Assembly (NCBI GenBank): GCA_020536535.1
Contig: JAHLWZ010000814.1
Location: forward strand, 49,000 to 112,999
Source: Pelomyxa schiedti
Lineage: Eukaryota > Evosea > Pelobiontida > Pelomyxidae
Reading direction: 5' to 3'
Length of the DNA: 64,000 bases
Shown here: positions 11,101 through 22,395 of the stretch, in pieces
Numbering within the stretch: position 1 is the first letter of the stretch
Layout of the letters: each line of letters begins with the position of its first letter
Position numbers and translations under genes: made by a program
Notes under the pieces: generated by a model
What the model was told of the DNA's origin: nothing
The model's input: the letters and a program-made list of their open reading frames with translations, nothing else
The model's database searches: none

Positions 11101-14100
11101 GTATTTTTCTTAAGGATGATTAAACCAATCATTTAGTTGTACTCGAATTATAGGAGCCATCCTGGGATCGTCCAACTCTGTTCTGAAATATTTTATGGCG
11201 GAACTATAAAACCTATTAATCGTGTCGAAAACCCCAAATATAATGTACTTCCCGATGTACATTTAGTTACAGGACTTATGTGGGTGATCGGGGATTTGGG
11301 GAAAACAGTGGTTAATATCCTGGAAACCGTTTTTGAGCAAGCCAAGCAACCCAGTCGCTTTCGTTGCGAGCCACGCCCCCGAGCAAAGTGATCCTGACTC
11401 CCCCTCGTTTTTTAATGCTGGAGAAGCTCAATTGGTTGTACCTTTTTCCAAAGTTGTGCTTTTGCCAATTCTGAGGGCAGATTTGTTCTTTGATCCAAGA
11501 AGTATTATCAAAATCTTCAGACCTTGCACCAGATCCATCAGATATTGCAGTCGTCTGCCCTTTCCAACTTCAAAAGAAGAAAGTGCGTGAAGTGCTGAGG
11601 GCAGCTTCTCTAAGGCAAGAAAATACATTAACTCATAGTCTTAATTTGCTTTAGTCGTGTAAGTGTTCTGGGTGTTGATGAAATACAAGGGCAGGAGAAG
11701 AAAATCATTTTCGTGAGCTGTGTGCGCAGTGAGCCCTCGAATGTAAAGAAATATGACCAAAAGTAAGTTCTATCATCAGGCCTTTACTTTTTACTCACAT
11801 GACTGAAGATTTGATGTGGGATTCATCAACAATCCCAAGAGAGTGAACACGACGTTTTCACGAGCAAAAGGTTTGAAAATTACTCTTGCCCGCGGTATGT
11901 GACCATTTTTTCCAGACTGCCTTGTAATTGTTGGAAATCCAAATGCACTCTGTTGTGACAATTTGTGGAAGACTATCATTGGTTGGTGCAAAGAAAACGC
12001 CAACTACAAGGAAGTTCCAAAACCATCGAGTATCACTTGTCCTGCACTGCATGCTGACATAGAAATACCAATAATATCAAAACTTTCCCCAAATCCAGAG
12101 ATGGATTTTGAAGAAATGAACACTCAAACTACACCGCTTCAGAGTGTGCACCAGGTCATGGTTAAGTTGTCCAATAACTCACTGACTGACGCTCCCAGCA
12201 GGTATGTGAGGACTTCTGGAAGGAACCAATTCAGTCGTGTCAACTTGACTTGAGCACTCTTTCCAACACCTGGGCAGAAGTCAAAATTAACGAACCCGAA
12301 TTCGTTTCCTGTGTGTTGGGTCATTTCCCTTCTAAGTTTCCTGATTTTCCCTCGATAGTGGCTCACTTTGGTGACAGCTGGCATCCTTACACTCTTATGC
12401 GATCCCTGCCAGGGGCTCCCCTACCTCCTGAAACCCATTTTGAGAGAGGGAATTTCTTCAACATGTTCATTTTTTTCCCCGTCATCTACCTTGAGTATTT
12501 GCCTTCTGCCTTTTTCACCAAATAACTTTCCTTTCTCAGAGTCAAGAGGACATTAGTAGATACGTTATATTTATGTGTCAACAAGTCTTTCCAAATGGAG
12601 CTAAGATTACCTCCAAAATATGTATCTCAACATTCTACAAGAGATAGTCTCAATTTCCCTAGGATGTGAACACCTGCTGTCTGAATGTTTCTAGGCCACC
12701 TTTTGCCTTGTCAGATATTATCTTCATCTCAGCAAAGGAAAGAATGATGTTTGCCTATCCACAAAGGACACCACCTCCTCAACTAAATTCTAGTCATAAC
12801 CTTTATTCGCAAGAAAGAGCCAACACCTGCGCCACAGCCCCTTCGCATCTGCCAGCACAACCTCAAGTCCAAACACAACAGCCAGCTCACCCGCTTCCAG
12901 TATCGCCTAAACCTCAATCTGAGGCCCCAGCACCAGAACGGGATACAAGGTCAGAACCTCAGCCAGTACCCAAGCCCCTTGAGAAAAACAAAACGCAGCC
13001 ACAGTCAGTAAAGTCCAAAACAAAGTCCAAAAGTTCCCCTAAACGCACAACCAAACAACCCCCAAGTAGCACAGAGCCAAATCTTTCACAAAATCAACTC
13101 AAATCCGAATCCCAACTACCTCCATCGCAAACAACAAGTTCCTCTACAACAAGGTCTAAAAGAAAGCCCAAGTCCAAGTCAAAGCCAGAACCTAAGCCTA
13201 AGGTTGAGGCCAACAAAACTCCCACACAACCAATTCCCCAGACACAAATCCCCAATCAGCAACAGCAACAGCAACAGCAACAAAACCAAAAGCAACACAC
13301 AATAATCATTACTCGCAAAAAAGAAATGCTTCCTCCTGCTCCTCCCAAAACAACTGTGGCTCAGACCAAAACCAATCTCAAACAAAAACAAAAAGTTCAA
13401 TCACAGCCCGCCACACCTGCATCCAATGCGAACACTACAAAAGCCACAACCACCAAAGCAGGAACACCAACAATACTAAAGTCAAAAGCAAACACCAACA
13501 CCAACACCAACACCAAAACCAAAACCAAAACCAAAAACAAAACCACAACAACAACCACAGCAACAACAGCACCCTCACTAAAGCCCCAGGCAAAACTGCA
13601 TGTTCCTAGTTTGGGTGCTTCTCAATTATCACCATCATCCACAGCAAAACCAGTAGAAGTTCACGCTCAAGCAACAGCCAAACCCAACACTCCACAACAA
13701 ACTAGCACAAAACGCCAGCACAAATCCTGAACAACAGGCCACTGGCCCAGAAATATGTGAAATTCAAGTTTTTTTTCAAGCGAAAACGCAGTGTGTTTCT
13801 TATCAGTCCCACAATTGGAAACGGCAGAAAGAAACCTNNNNNNNNNNNNNNNNNNNNNNNNNNNNNNNNNNNNNNNNNNNNNNNNNNNNNNNNNNNNNNN
13901 NNNNNNNNNNNNNNNNNNNNNNNNNNNNNNNNNNNNNAGCACAAATCCTGAACAACAGGCCACTGGCCCAGAAATATGTGAAATTCAAGTTTTTTTTCAA
14001 GCGAAAACGCAGTGTGTTTCTTATCAGTCCCACAATTGGAAACGGCAGAAAGAAACCTTTCCTGCCTCGAGGCAGCATGGGTAAGTTATTAGTATGCAGT

Positions 14101-14248
14101 CGATCCGTTGCACTCAATTCTTCTACACCAACACATTCCAACTCCTGGAGTCTCACCCACTCCATGCTCGAGATGGAGCCGAGCTGCACTGTCTTCCAGT
14201 GACATCACTCGAGATTTGGCATTGCAACTGCGCAGCTCCGTTTCCTAA
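8170..14248 (+). CDS. SF1 RNA helicase, HELZ/MOV10 (Upf1-like) family, broken by an assembly gap
   Basis: After a Gln/Thr/Ser-rich N terminus (ATG 8170), many short exons build an Upf1-like helicase: motif I GPFGSGKTATLVEI (formed across an intron at about 10250-10300), ATPTNSAAD, motif II DEAAQMSEPDALVAL (about 10830), SGDAKQLSSRV, NYRSHPGIVQ (about 11150), DEIQGQEKKIIF (about 11685), NPKRVNTTFSRAK and CLVIVGNPNALC. The GPFG version of motif I and the ending WCKENANY point to HELZ or MOV10 rather than Upf1 itself; these act in mRNA decay or small-RNA pathways. A conserved-looking C-terminal extension (to about 12660) and a very long P/Q/K/T-rich tail (12700-13730) follow. The tail frame stops at 13728-13730, but another frame continues through the gap flank (NPEQQATGPEICEIQ, SRQHGDITRDLALQL) to TAA 14246-14248. 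I include that end, with a probable one-base frame break near 13715. Helicase core sure; C terminus uncertain. Confidence 0.75.
13261..13288 (+). repeat. CAR/CAA trinucleotide tract encoding poly-Gln
   Basis: A short CAA/CAG run in the helicase tail encodes about ten glutamines. It sits in a long low-complexity stretch with Lys-Thr, Asn-Thr and Pro-rich runs, so indels here would be unsurprising. Confidence 0.6.
13717..13837 (+). repeat. Left copy of 121-bp sequence flanking the gap
   Basis: These 121 bases, starting AGCACAAATCCTGAAC and ending AGAAACCT at the first N, reappear base for base immediately after the gap at 13938-14058. This is the signature of two overlapping contig ends left unmerged. 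Confidence 0.9.
13838..13937. other. Assembly gap (exactly 100 N)
   Basis: The run is exactly 100 N, the usual placeholder for a gap of unknown size. Because the flanks are identical, the true gap is probably negative, that is, an overlap, and no sequence may be missing. Confidence 0.97.
13938..14058 (+). repeat. Right copy of 121-bp sequence flanking the gap
   Basis: Identical to 13717-13837. Reading on from this copy gives the frame that ends the helicase gene at 14248. Confidence 0.9.
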
Positions 14249-14434
14249 GGGAAGGAACTCTCAGAATCTGTAATCGACTCAGATCTAACCAAACCTATTC
14301 CGGCATTAGTTTTAAGGAAACAAAAAAATTGCACATACATCGGCTTGTCGGTGTGTCGGTCGTCGTCAGCAACCGCGTCGGTTTTTTAAAGACTACCTTT
14401 GGAAAGAAGAAACGTGCTTTCTGTTACAATTACA

Positions 14435-17410
14435 ATGCAGACTGACTTGAACGTTGACATCAACCACGATTGGATTGACGAAGCATCGTCAGGTACATTT
14501 GGAGAACCGTTTGCGTTGTGTTACGCTTGAAAAAACCCACTATCGTTTGCTAATTCGATGCGCGATACGATGATCTGGATGTCTTAACACTGCCGAATAG
14601 ATACCGCAACAAAAAAGGGAGCCCCACAAAACACGGGACCTGCACCGAAATCTACTGCGTGGTCTACAGCTCCGCCCAAATCAACACCCTCTGGTTTGCA
14701 TATGCCCTTGTTTACTTGAAATCGTGGATTTTTGCAGTAATGGGTTTTTTTTTTTTTTTCTTTGCAGGTTCAATTGACAAAGAAAGTTACCCTGCCTTAG
14801 GACAGAAAACCAAGGTATTTTTTTGTTCTCCTTATGTAGCTCTTATTTTGTTTCAAGCCAAAAAAAGGAGCTGAACCTGCCAAGCCGTAATTCCTTTTCA
14901 CAAATATCTCTCCACTTAGCAATTATAGGCCTGCTCCAAAAGCTCCAGAGACCTACCGCCCACCTGCATCTAACACATATGCAAATAGATCAGATGATAG
15001 GTTGATACCTTTCCTTTTCCCCAAAAAGAGTATAACAATCTTTGCAGAGACTCATCCCGTGGTGGGGATTACAGGAGTGGAGGAGACTCCTATCGTGGTG
15101 GAGATTCTTACCGTGGAGGAGATTCCTATCGTGGTGGTGATTCTTATCGCGGAGGCGATTCGTATCGTGGAGGCGATTCGTATCGTGGTGGGGATTCTTA
15201 CCGTGGAGAGAGGGAATCACGCCCTCAAAGAGAAAAGTATGAACGGACTTCGCTATTGCTTTTTTTGTCAACTTTTTTTAGAAATCCAATTCCCACAGCT
15301 CCCCCCTATAAAGCCTACGTCGGAAATTTGCCCTACGATTTCGCTGATATAGATTTGGAAGATATATTTTCCCAAACTTGTAAGGTAGTGAACAAGTTGA
15401 CCCACTCTTTTTTTTCTTTTCCTGACTTCGCCCAGGTTCGTGCCTCGACCTTAGTCAGACGTGATGGCCAGTCCAAGGGTTTTGGCTACGTTGAATTTGA
15501 TGATGTAGAATCCCTCCAGAAAGCATTGGAGCTTGACGGGCAGCGAATTTCAGGGCGAACGATTTCTGTCGATGTGGCTGATCCTCCCAAAAGTAAATAT
15601 ACTGTGACAATCCACTTTTCTCAAGGAAAAACAGGTAGAGAATATGGCCGAGGAGGCTATGGATATGGCAGAGACAGCTACGGAAGTGGAAGCCGAGATG
15701 GGTATAGCCGAGATAATTATGGTGGTGGTAGAGATGGATACCGCCGAGACTGTTATGGCAGGGAGGGTGAGCGAGATGGTTATGGCGGTGGTGGTAGAGA
15801 TGGGTATGGCAGTGGTAACAGAGATGGCTATGGCAGTGGTAACAGAGATGGGTATGGCGGTGGTAACAGAGATGGCTATGGCGGTGGTGCCAGAGATGGC
15901 TATGGCGGTGGTGCCAGAGATGGCTATGGCAGTGGTAACAGAGATGGGTATGGCAGTGGTGCCAGAGATGGCTATGGTCGTGGGTCTCGTCAAGAAGAAC
16001 CGTCTGGCAGGTACTTTTAACAAAATTAGCTTTAATTCACATTAAATAGGCCTAGCAATGACTGGCGAAAGTACTATCCTTTTTCCTTTGTCTCCTTTGC
16101 CAAATGTTTTTTTTTCTCCTAGTAACCGCTCCCCTGACGAGACTGAACGAGATGGTCCTAAGGCTTCTTCGCCACTTCCCCCAACAGACCACAGTGACCT
16201 TCCTGGTTTCTTTTTCATTTGTAAATTTTCAGTTTCTCACTCAATTTTAGCAAGCCGGACACCAGATCCAGTTGAGAGGTTTGACATTTAGCTTAAGTTC
16301 TTTCAAATAATCCCACATTCCAGACCCAAATCCAACAGTGACATGAATTCCCCTTCTGCCACCCGATCTTCGGCAGATTCTTCTGCACCCGAGTCACCAC
16401 AGACCAAGCGGTCTCAAGCAAGCTTATTTGGTAGTGGAAAGTGTGTACGCTTCTTCACATTTTGTGCTGCTCACTTCATCAGGCCTCGGGATGAATTTGC
16501 GCAACAGAGAAGGAGAGATGAAGAATTAAGGAGAAAAGAGGAAGAACTCCGCCGAAGAGAAGAGGAGCTAGCGCAACGAGAAAAACAATTGTCAGTGAGG
16601 TGAACTTTCCTTGCCAGAGTCTCGTTTATCTCACAGTTTTTGTAGCTCGGTCCCTGCCACACAACACCCCTCCCCTGCACCTGTAGCAACTCCAGTTGCC
16701 CCTCCAGCAGTAGCGCCACAGGCTACTCCATCACATTCCGCTGCTAAAGGAATTTCTCAACCCCCTACACAGAATCCCTGGAACAAGCAGTAATGTTCCC
16801 CAATACATCCTTAACTGACGTTATGTAGACACCAAGGTGAATCACCGGTATCCGAGCCAACCCCCAAACCCACTCCGGTCGTTGCGGCAGAACCGGCAGC
16901 TGCTAAGTTACCCGATTCCCCAACAGAACCCTCCCAATTCCCCCCAATCAGGTCTTGAACTTTTCTATCCTCTTTTCTCTATTTGACCCCCTTTGCAGTG
17001 GAGGCAAAAAAAAGAAACCCAAGAAGAAGGCCGCAACTCCAGCTGAAACCAAACCAGTAGATAGCCACCCCGCGCCCCAAGAGCAGCAACCAGCTCCTGA
17101 AACAGCAAAACCTGCAGTGAAAGCACCAACCGTGGAACCCACAACTAACAGTGCTCAGCCAACCGCAACACCAACAACTGTGGTACCAACGCCCACCGAA
17201 CAAGCACCCGCGAAGGAGCCCGCACCAACCGCTAATGCAACTGCAACACCAACACCAACTCCTACCGCAGCAGTAAGCACCCCCGCTACAGAAGTACCCA
17301 ACGAGCCCCCCAAAGACAAGGCGGAAGCAACGCCCACACCCGCCTCTGCTGCACCAGCCCAAGCACAGCCACCCAAGAAGAAGGGCAAAAAGAAGGGCAA
17401 GAAGCTTTGA
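14435..17410 (+). CDS. Translation initiation factor eIF4B
   Basis: eIF4B stimulates the eIF4A helicase when 43S ribosomes are loaded on mRNA. The ATG at 14435 begins MQTDLNVDINHDWIDEASS, followed by exons with ESYPALGQKTK. About 15040-15230 encodes eight or so D-S-Y-R-G-G units. One RRM follows (about 15300-15590): PPYKAYVGNLPYDFAD, then an intron inside the domain, then GFGYVEFDDVESLQKAL and GRTISVDVAD, very close to animal eIF4B in spacing and wording. A second repeat block of R-D-G-Y-G-S/G-G units runs about 15640-15990. Then come Ser/Pro-rich exons, an RRDEELRRKEEELRRREEEL charged helix (about 16500), Pro/Ala/Thr-rich exons and a final Lys-rich end (KKKGKKKGKKL, TGA at 17408-17410). About ten introns. 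Confidence 0.85.
15070..15215 (+). repeat. In-frame repeat block encoding D-S-Y-R-G-G units
   Basis: About eight copies of an 18-bp unit (GATTCTTACCGTGGAGGA and variants) in the eIF4B gene. Synonymous differences between copies show selection on the peptide or age of the array rather than a very recent expansion. Confidence 0.7.
15640..15985 (+). repeat. In-frame repeat block encoding R-D-G-Y-G-x-G units
   Basis: About a dozen 24-bp-type units (for example AGAGATGGCTATGGCAGTGG) in eIF4B after the RRM, corresponding to the DRYG region of animal eIF4B, which drives self-association. Confidence 0.7.
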
Positions 17411-17553
17411 CACTACTATCTACGAAAAGTAGCGAAACAAAAAACCAATAGTTTTTCCTTTTTAGTTTTCTGTTCATTTGTGATCTATTGCGCAAAAGGG
17501 AACAAAAAGGCGAACGAACGAACCATCGTTGGGAGCCACGAGTTCGTGATTTG

Positions 17554-20500
17554 AATGGGTGAGACACCACGGGGGGGGAAAAAAAAAGCTGCATTGGCGA
17601 ATGGGCAACAGAACGCACCACCCCAATCAATTAACACACCCATAATGATGACACTTAGCTTACGAGTTGCACACGCACGCGCAACACAACGACGTTGCTG
17701 GCCTGGCTGCATGTTTGAAGAGGGGTGACAATATCAACTGTGTATTTAGCTTTTCCTCTATGTTTATTACCTTTCTTTTTCTTTTTTTCCCCCGCAATGC
17801 CCTAATACTCTACTGCAGCAGGTTTCTTTTTTGTTGTTTTCTTTCTGGCAAATTTCTTACACAAATCCATTGGGTTTCTTTCACTTTGACAGCTGGTATG
17901 GGTTGCTTCCTTGACTTTTCTTTTCTAACTCCCAAAATTAAAGCCAGTATGTTCATCTCATTGGCTTCTATGATTTTTAATTCCCTCTAGGATGTATGGA
18001 AGGGAAGGGGAGAAAACTTCCAACTTTATTTTCTTACATCTCCTCCCTCATCCCTCCCCCCCAAAAAAAAATTCAATCTGGGACTTGGACTAAACAAAGT
18101 CGGTAAGTTGTGTTGTGAGTGTACCCAAGTTAAAAAGTTGGGATGATGGGATGGGGATGTGGTGGAGAGTAAATGTGTTGTTTACTTTTTTTTGATGCAA
18201 ATTTAGTGGGTATGCTACTCCCTAGGTTTAAGTGAGAACTAAATAAATTTCAAATAACTTCTTGCCTTGGAAAAGTTCAAAGTATTCCCACATTTCACAT
18301 TTCTTCTGTTCTCATTTATAAAATAGAATGTAAGCCTTCCCTCTAGCTATCTTTGATATTAATCAAAACTTGATCCATTGATTCACTTTGAAAGGGGGTG
18401 AGTCCTCATTACTTTACCTTCAAAAACTTAGTTGTTTTTTTAAAAAAAATTCAGCCTGTATGTTTCTTACTTTACTTTTTTCCTGAGTTTAACTTTGTTG
18501 ATATGGTGTCACTCCTAATAGAGAGTACATTCCTTCTCCATTCCTCCCAACTCTTAACTAATTCGATTGTAGAATGTGTGCCTCTTTCAAAATCTCCTTT
18601 GACTTTTAACAAGGATCCAAGGACACCCCACTTCACATAGCGTGCAGACTTGGTCACTTTGAGGCAACTGAGTTTCTAATACAAAGTGGAGCAGATCAGA
18701 CCATCAAAAATAGTGCACATCGAACACCAATGCAAAATGCGAGCCCCAAACTTGTTCAACATCTTGCAGGTGTGCTGCAGTTTTCCCTCTAAGATTAACA
18801 TTCTTTAACAGCTTCAAAACAAATGACTCCCTCTACCCCTGTTGAACCTCCACCTCCTACCCCTCCTACACCTCCTACTCTTGATATATCGCATAACGAA
18901 AGCTCTGGCTTGAGTTCAACGGAAGCCGTACTGCTGCCACCAGTTGAAGCAGCACCACTACCCCCAACTGAAGCAGCTCCACTGCCACCCGTCTCACCGT
19001 CACTGAGTACAACTCCAAGCCCCCCCACTTCTTCAACACCAACTACGTCTACAAAAACTGTGGTATGGCCAAAAAGTCGTTTCCTTTCTTCCAAGATTAC
19101 CTTAGAATGAATTTGGACGAACTCTGGCGAATTCTGTACTGCCTGGCACGAGCGTTCCTTATGTGATTGAACAATGCATCACTCATCTGACTTCACTTAT
19201 TCAAAGCAATGCTCTTCCTTTGGATATATTTTCTCCTTTGCCACCTGGTCATGAACCAGTCACTGCACTTAAGGCAAACTTTGAGGTGCATGATGGATCA
19301 AGTTCGACTCCATCTCCTCTCTCAACAACTCCTTCTTTGACTCCTCAAGTCATTGCAACTGTTCTTTTGACATACCTCCAGCAGTTACCACACCCTCTAC
19401 TTCCTGGCGCATACTATTATACCGGTCTGTAGAAATACTATGGGGTTGTTTTGTCCTCTCACTGTTTCCATTAGCTCTTCGAATAGCCTGCATTCCTTGT
19501 GAGCCTCACCGTCTTCACCAAATCCGAGTTCTCATCACCAAATTACCTTCAATACCACGTGCCACCATCCTGCGATTATGTTCTTTCCTTTCTTCGTCAA
19601 AAATCCCCCTCCCAGTAATCATTTCTCTATTCACCCCTCTTATACTGCGGCAGCAACACCAACAGACAACACACACAGCACCAGAGGAACCTCAGCTTCA
19701 CCACGAAGCAGCACAAATATTTGTTAGACTTATTTTGGAGAATATGGAATTCATGTCACTCCAAGTGCAGATAGATCCAGTAAATGAGAGCGAATACAGC
19801 TTCTTGCTCAAAGGGAAAGCTCAACAAGACCAAAAAGGTATCCGAGTTAGTTTCTAAAACTAATGCAATGTAGGAAATGATGTCATATTGGATTTTAAGA
19901 AAGGAGACCTCATCCATCTCATTGCGGTATACAAAGAGGGGTGGCTAGAGGGTGTTGCAGTAGGCGCAGGAGGTGGCCTGGGCTCTGGAACCAAGGGCTT
20001 AGTACCTGTTCCAAGCATAGTTTTAATGGCCGTAAGCGAGAGCATTCCATTACCAGGATTGCCATCTGCAGTTAAAGTGTGTAGGAGTTAGTTTTACAAC
20101 CTCTAAGAGTACTTTAGGCTGGCCCTGAAATGTGTGGTAAACAAGTTTCAACACCGCTACCAGAAGTTTGTATACTTTACTCCTTTTTTCCCCACCATCA
20201 TTCAATCTGACCTCTTCAGGTACCTACACCAGTAACAAAAGAAGAAGTTCATGAGGTATTATTTTTCTCAGAGTTAACCTAACCTAATGGGGGAAAAAAG
20301 GAAAAAAAGAAGAAGGTAAATGGATGGCGGGAATATTTTCGTGATAACGTGATGTTAATAGGGCTTTCTCTCTGGTCTCAAATCTCGGATTGGGGTATGG
20401 CCTACAGTCCTTATGCCAATTTTGACATTTGTAAGGGCAAGAAAGATGCTCCTACTTCTTCAACCACATCAGGCACTACAACTACGACACCAACGCCAAC

Positions 20501-22264
20501 ACCAACAGCAGCTTTACCTACACCCACAACTACAGCTGCCACACCTCCTTCACTCCCACCAGGATGGAAAGAAGGGTTTGATCCAGCAAACCGGAAGGCC
20601 TATTACATCAATATGTACACAAGAAAAGCACAGGTTTCTCTTCTACAGTCACTGCAACCTGAATAACAATCTCCACAGTGGGTAAGACCTACAGCTCCAG
20701 CAGGACCGGGAACAATTGATCCTGCACAACAGAAGATGATGATGATGCAGCAGCAACAACAAATGGTGATGATGCAACAGCAACAACTACTCCTAGCACA
20801 ACAACAACAGATGTTAAACGGGGGAATGGTTGGCGTTAACCCAGGAATGACTATGGGAATGCTTCCTGGAGCAACAGTGGACGCTGCATTACAGGAAAAA
20901 ATGGAGGCTTTGCACATGGCAGAGGTGGAAATGGAGAAGCGCCAGGTTTCACTCGTAGCTTCCATTCTTTTCCTGATAAGGCCGTCAGGAAGCACTCAAA
21001 AAAAAAGAGGAACACCTCGAAGCACAACGTCGTGTTGACCAACTTGCCAGAGGTGGTCAGAAACCCAACTGGCAAATAGAATATTCTGAAATCGAACTTC
21101 TGAACCAAATTGGAGAGGGTGGATTTGGTAAAGTACGTATTCCAAACAGAGGGACAAAGGAAAACAACATCATAGGTCTTTCGTGGAAGATGGAGAGGCA
21201 CTGAGGTTGCTGTAAAAACTCTTAAAGGTGGGGAAGACGCTTCTGTCCAGGAGGTGGCCGTTTTTTCCAAAGAAGTGTCTATTTTGCGTTCATTGCACCA
21301 CCCACAACTTGTACTATTCTTGGGAGCTTGCCTATCACCTGTGCTTGCGATGGTATTTTTTTAATGGGTGCAAGTCCTATCTGATTTCCCTTTAGGTATC
21401 AGAATTTATGACAGGAGGCAGCTTGTACGATTTATTGTGGGTTTGACTTTGATAAGCTTCTCTGTAAATACCATTAGGTACAAGAGTAGAATTCTTCCCA
21501 ATCCAATCCAACGGCAAGTTTACGCACTCGATATCGCAAAGGCTATGGCCTATCTTCACAACTGTAGACCCCCAATCATTCACCGGTATATTTGATCTAT
21601 TTCTTTCTTTCGTACTCACACCCTATCAGGGACTTGAAGAGTGCAAGTATAAACCAAGTTCATTACACGCCAAGTACTCACAAAATTTCAGACATCTTGC
21701 TCGATGAAAAGGGTGAGCATGCGAAGGTATGTGATGTAGGCCTTGCTAGAGTGAAAAGTGACAACGTTGTTTTAACTGGAGCAGTTGGTACATTCGCGGT
21801 ATGCATCGAACAGCTCAACCAACTCATAAGAATAACCACGACAACTTACAACCCTAATCACAGTGGATGCCACCTGAGATGATGAAGGGTCTTCAGTACG
21901 ACGAACGCGTCGATGTATACAGCTATGGCCTAATTCTGTATGAGCTTGTCACGGCAACAATACCGTTTGCCGGGCTGAATCCCACACAGGTAACCACCCT
22001 CCTGTAAAGCAATCCAATAACAAACAAACCACCCCAGATACAACACATGATAGCTACCCTGGATCAACGACCTCCCCTTCCATTTGATGTATGCTATGCT
22101 TAAACCCTCACAACAGCTCCCCGACTAGCAAACAACTAATAATTCAACCCCCGCAGCTTTCACCCAAATGGAGTACTCTTATCCAAACGTGCTGGGCTAC
22201 AGACATGACACTCCGTCCCCCGTTCATGCGCATAATAGACACACTACCAACTATCAACATGTGA
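17554..22264 (+). CDS. Multidomain TKL kinase: ankyrin - RhoGAP - SH3 - WW - kinase
   Basis: Exon 1 is inferred as ATGG (17554-17557), intron 17558-17658, giving MAYELHTHAQHNDVAGLAAC. Ankyrin-like repeats: LKRGDNINC and, at about 18615-18770, DTPLHIACRLGHFEATEFL. Between 17740 and 18610 lies T-rich sequence where I cannot place exons. A Pro-rich linker (to 19060) leads to a RhoGAP-like domain (about 19110-19850): VPYVIEQCITHL, TPQVIATVLLTYLQQLPHPL, LPSIPRATILRL. An SH3-like domain follows (about 19875-20030: DVILDFKKGDLIHLIAV, EGWLEG), then a WW domain (about 20560-20700: LPPGWKEGFDP, AYYINMYT, W across an intron), a Gln/Met-rich segment, and a TKL kinase (about 21080-22264): IGEGGFGKVFRGRWRGTEVAV, HRDLKSANILLDEK (spliced), CDVGLAR, GTFAWMPPEMM, DVYSYGLILYELVT. 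Stop TGA 22262-22264. It should link Rho-type GTPases to a kinase cascade. Kinase, WW and RhoGAP are firm; the 5' part is less so. Confidence 0.75.
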
Positions 22265-22395
22265 TTCGAATCAAAAACAGAGAACCCCAAACATCGACAC
22301 ACAATTTTTTCAATTTACCAAAAAAGAACGATAAACGCGCTCCGGGGTGCGACCGACACAGGCATCCCACCCAGTCAGCCAGGCGAAACACGATT

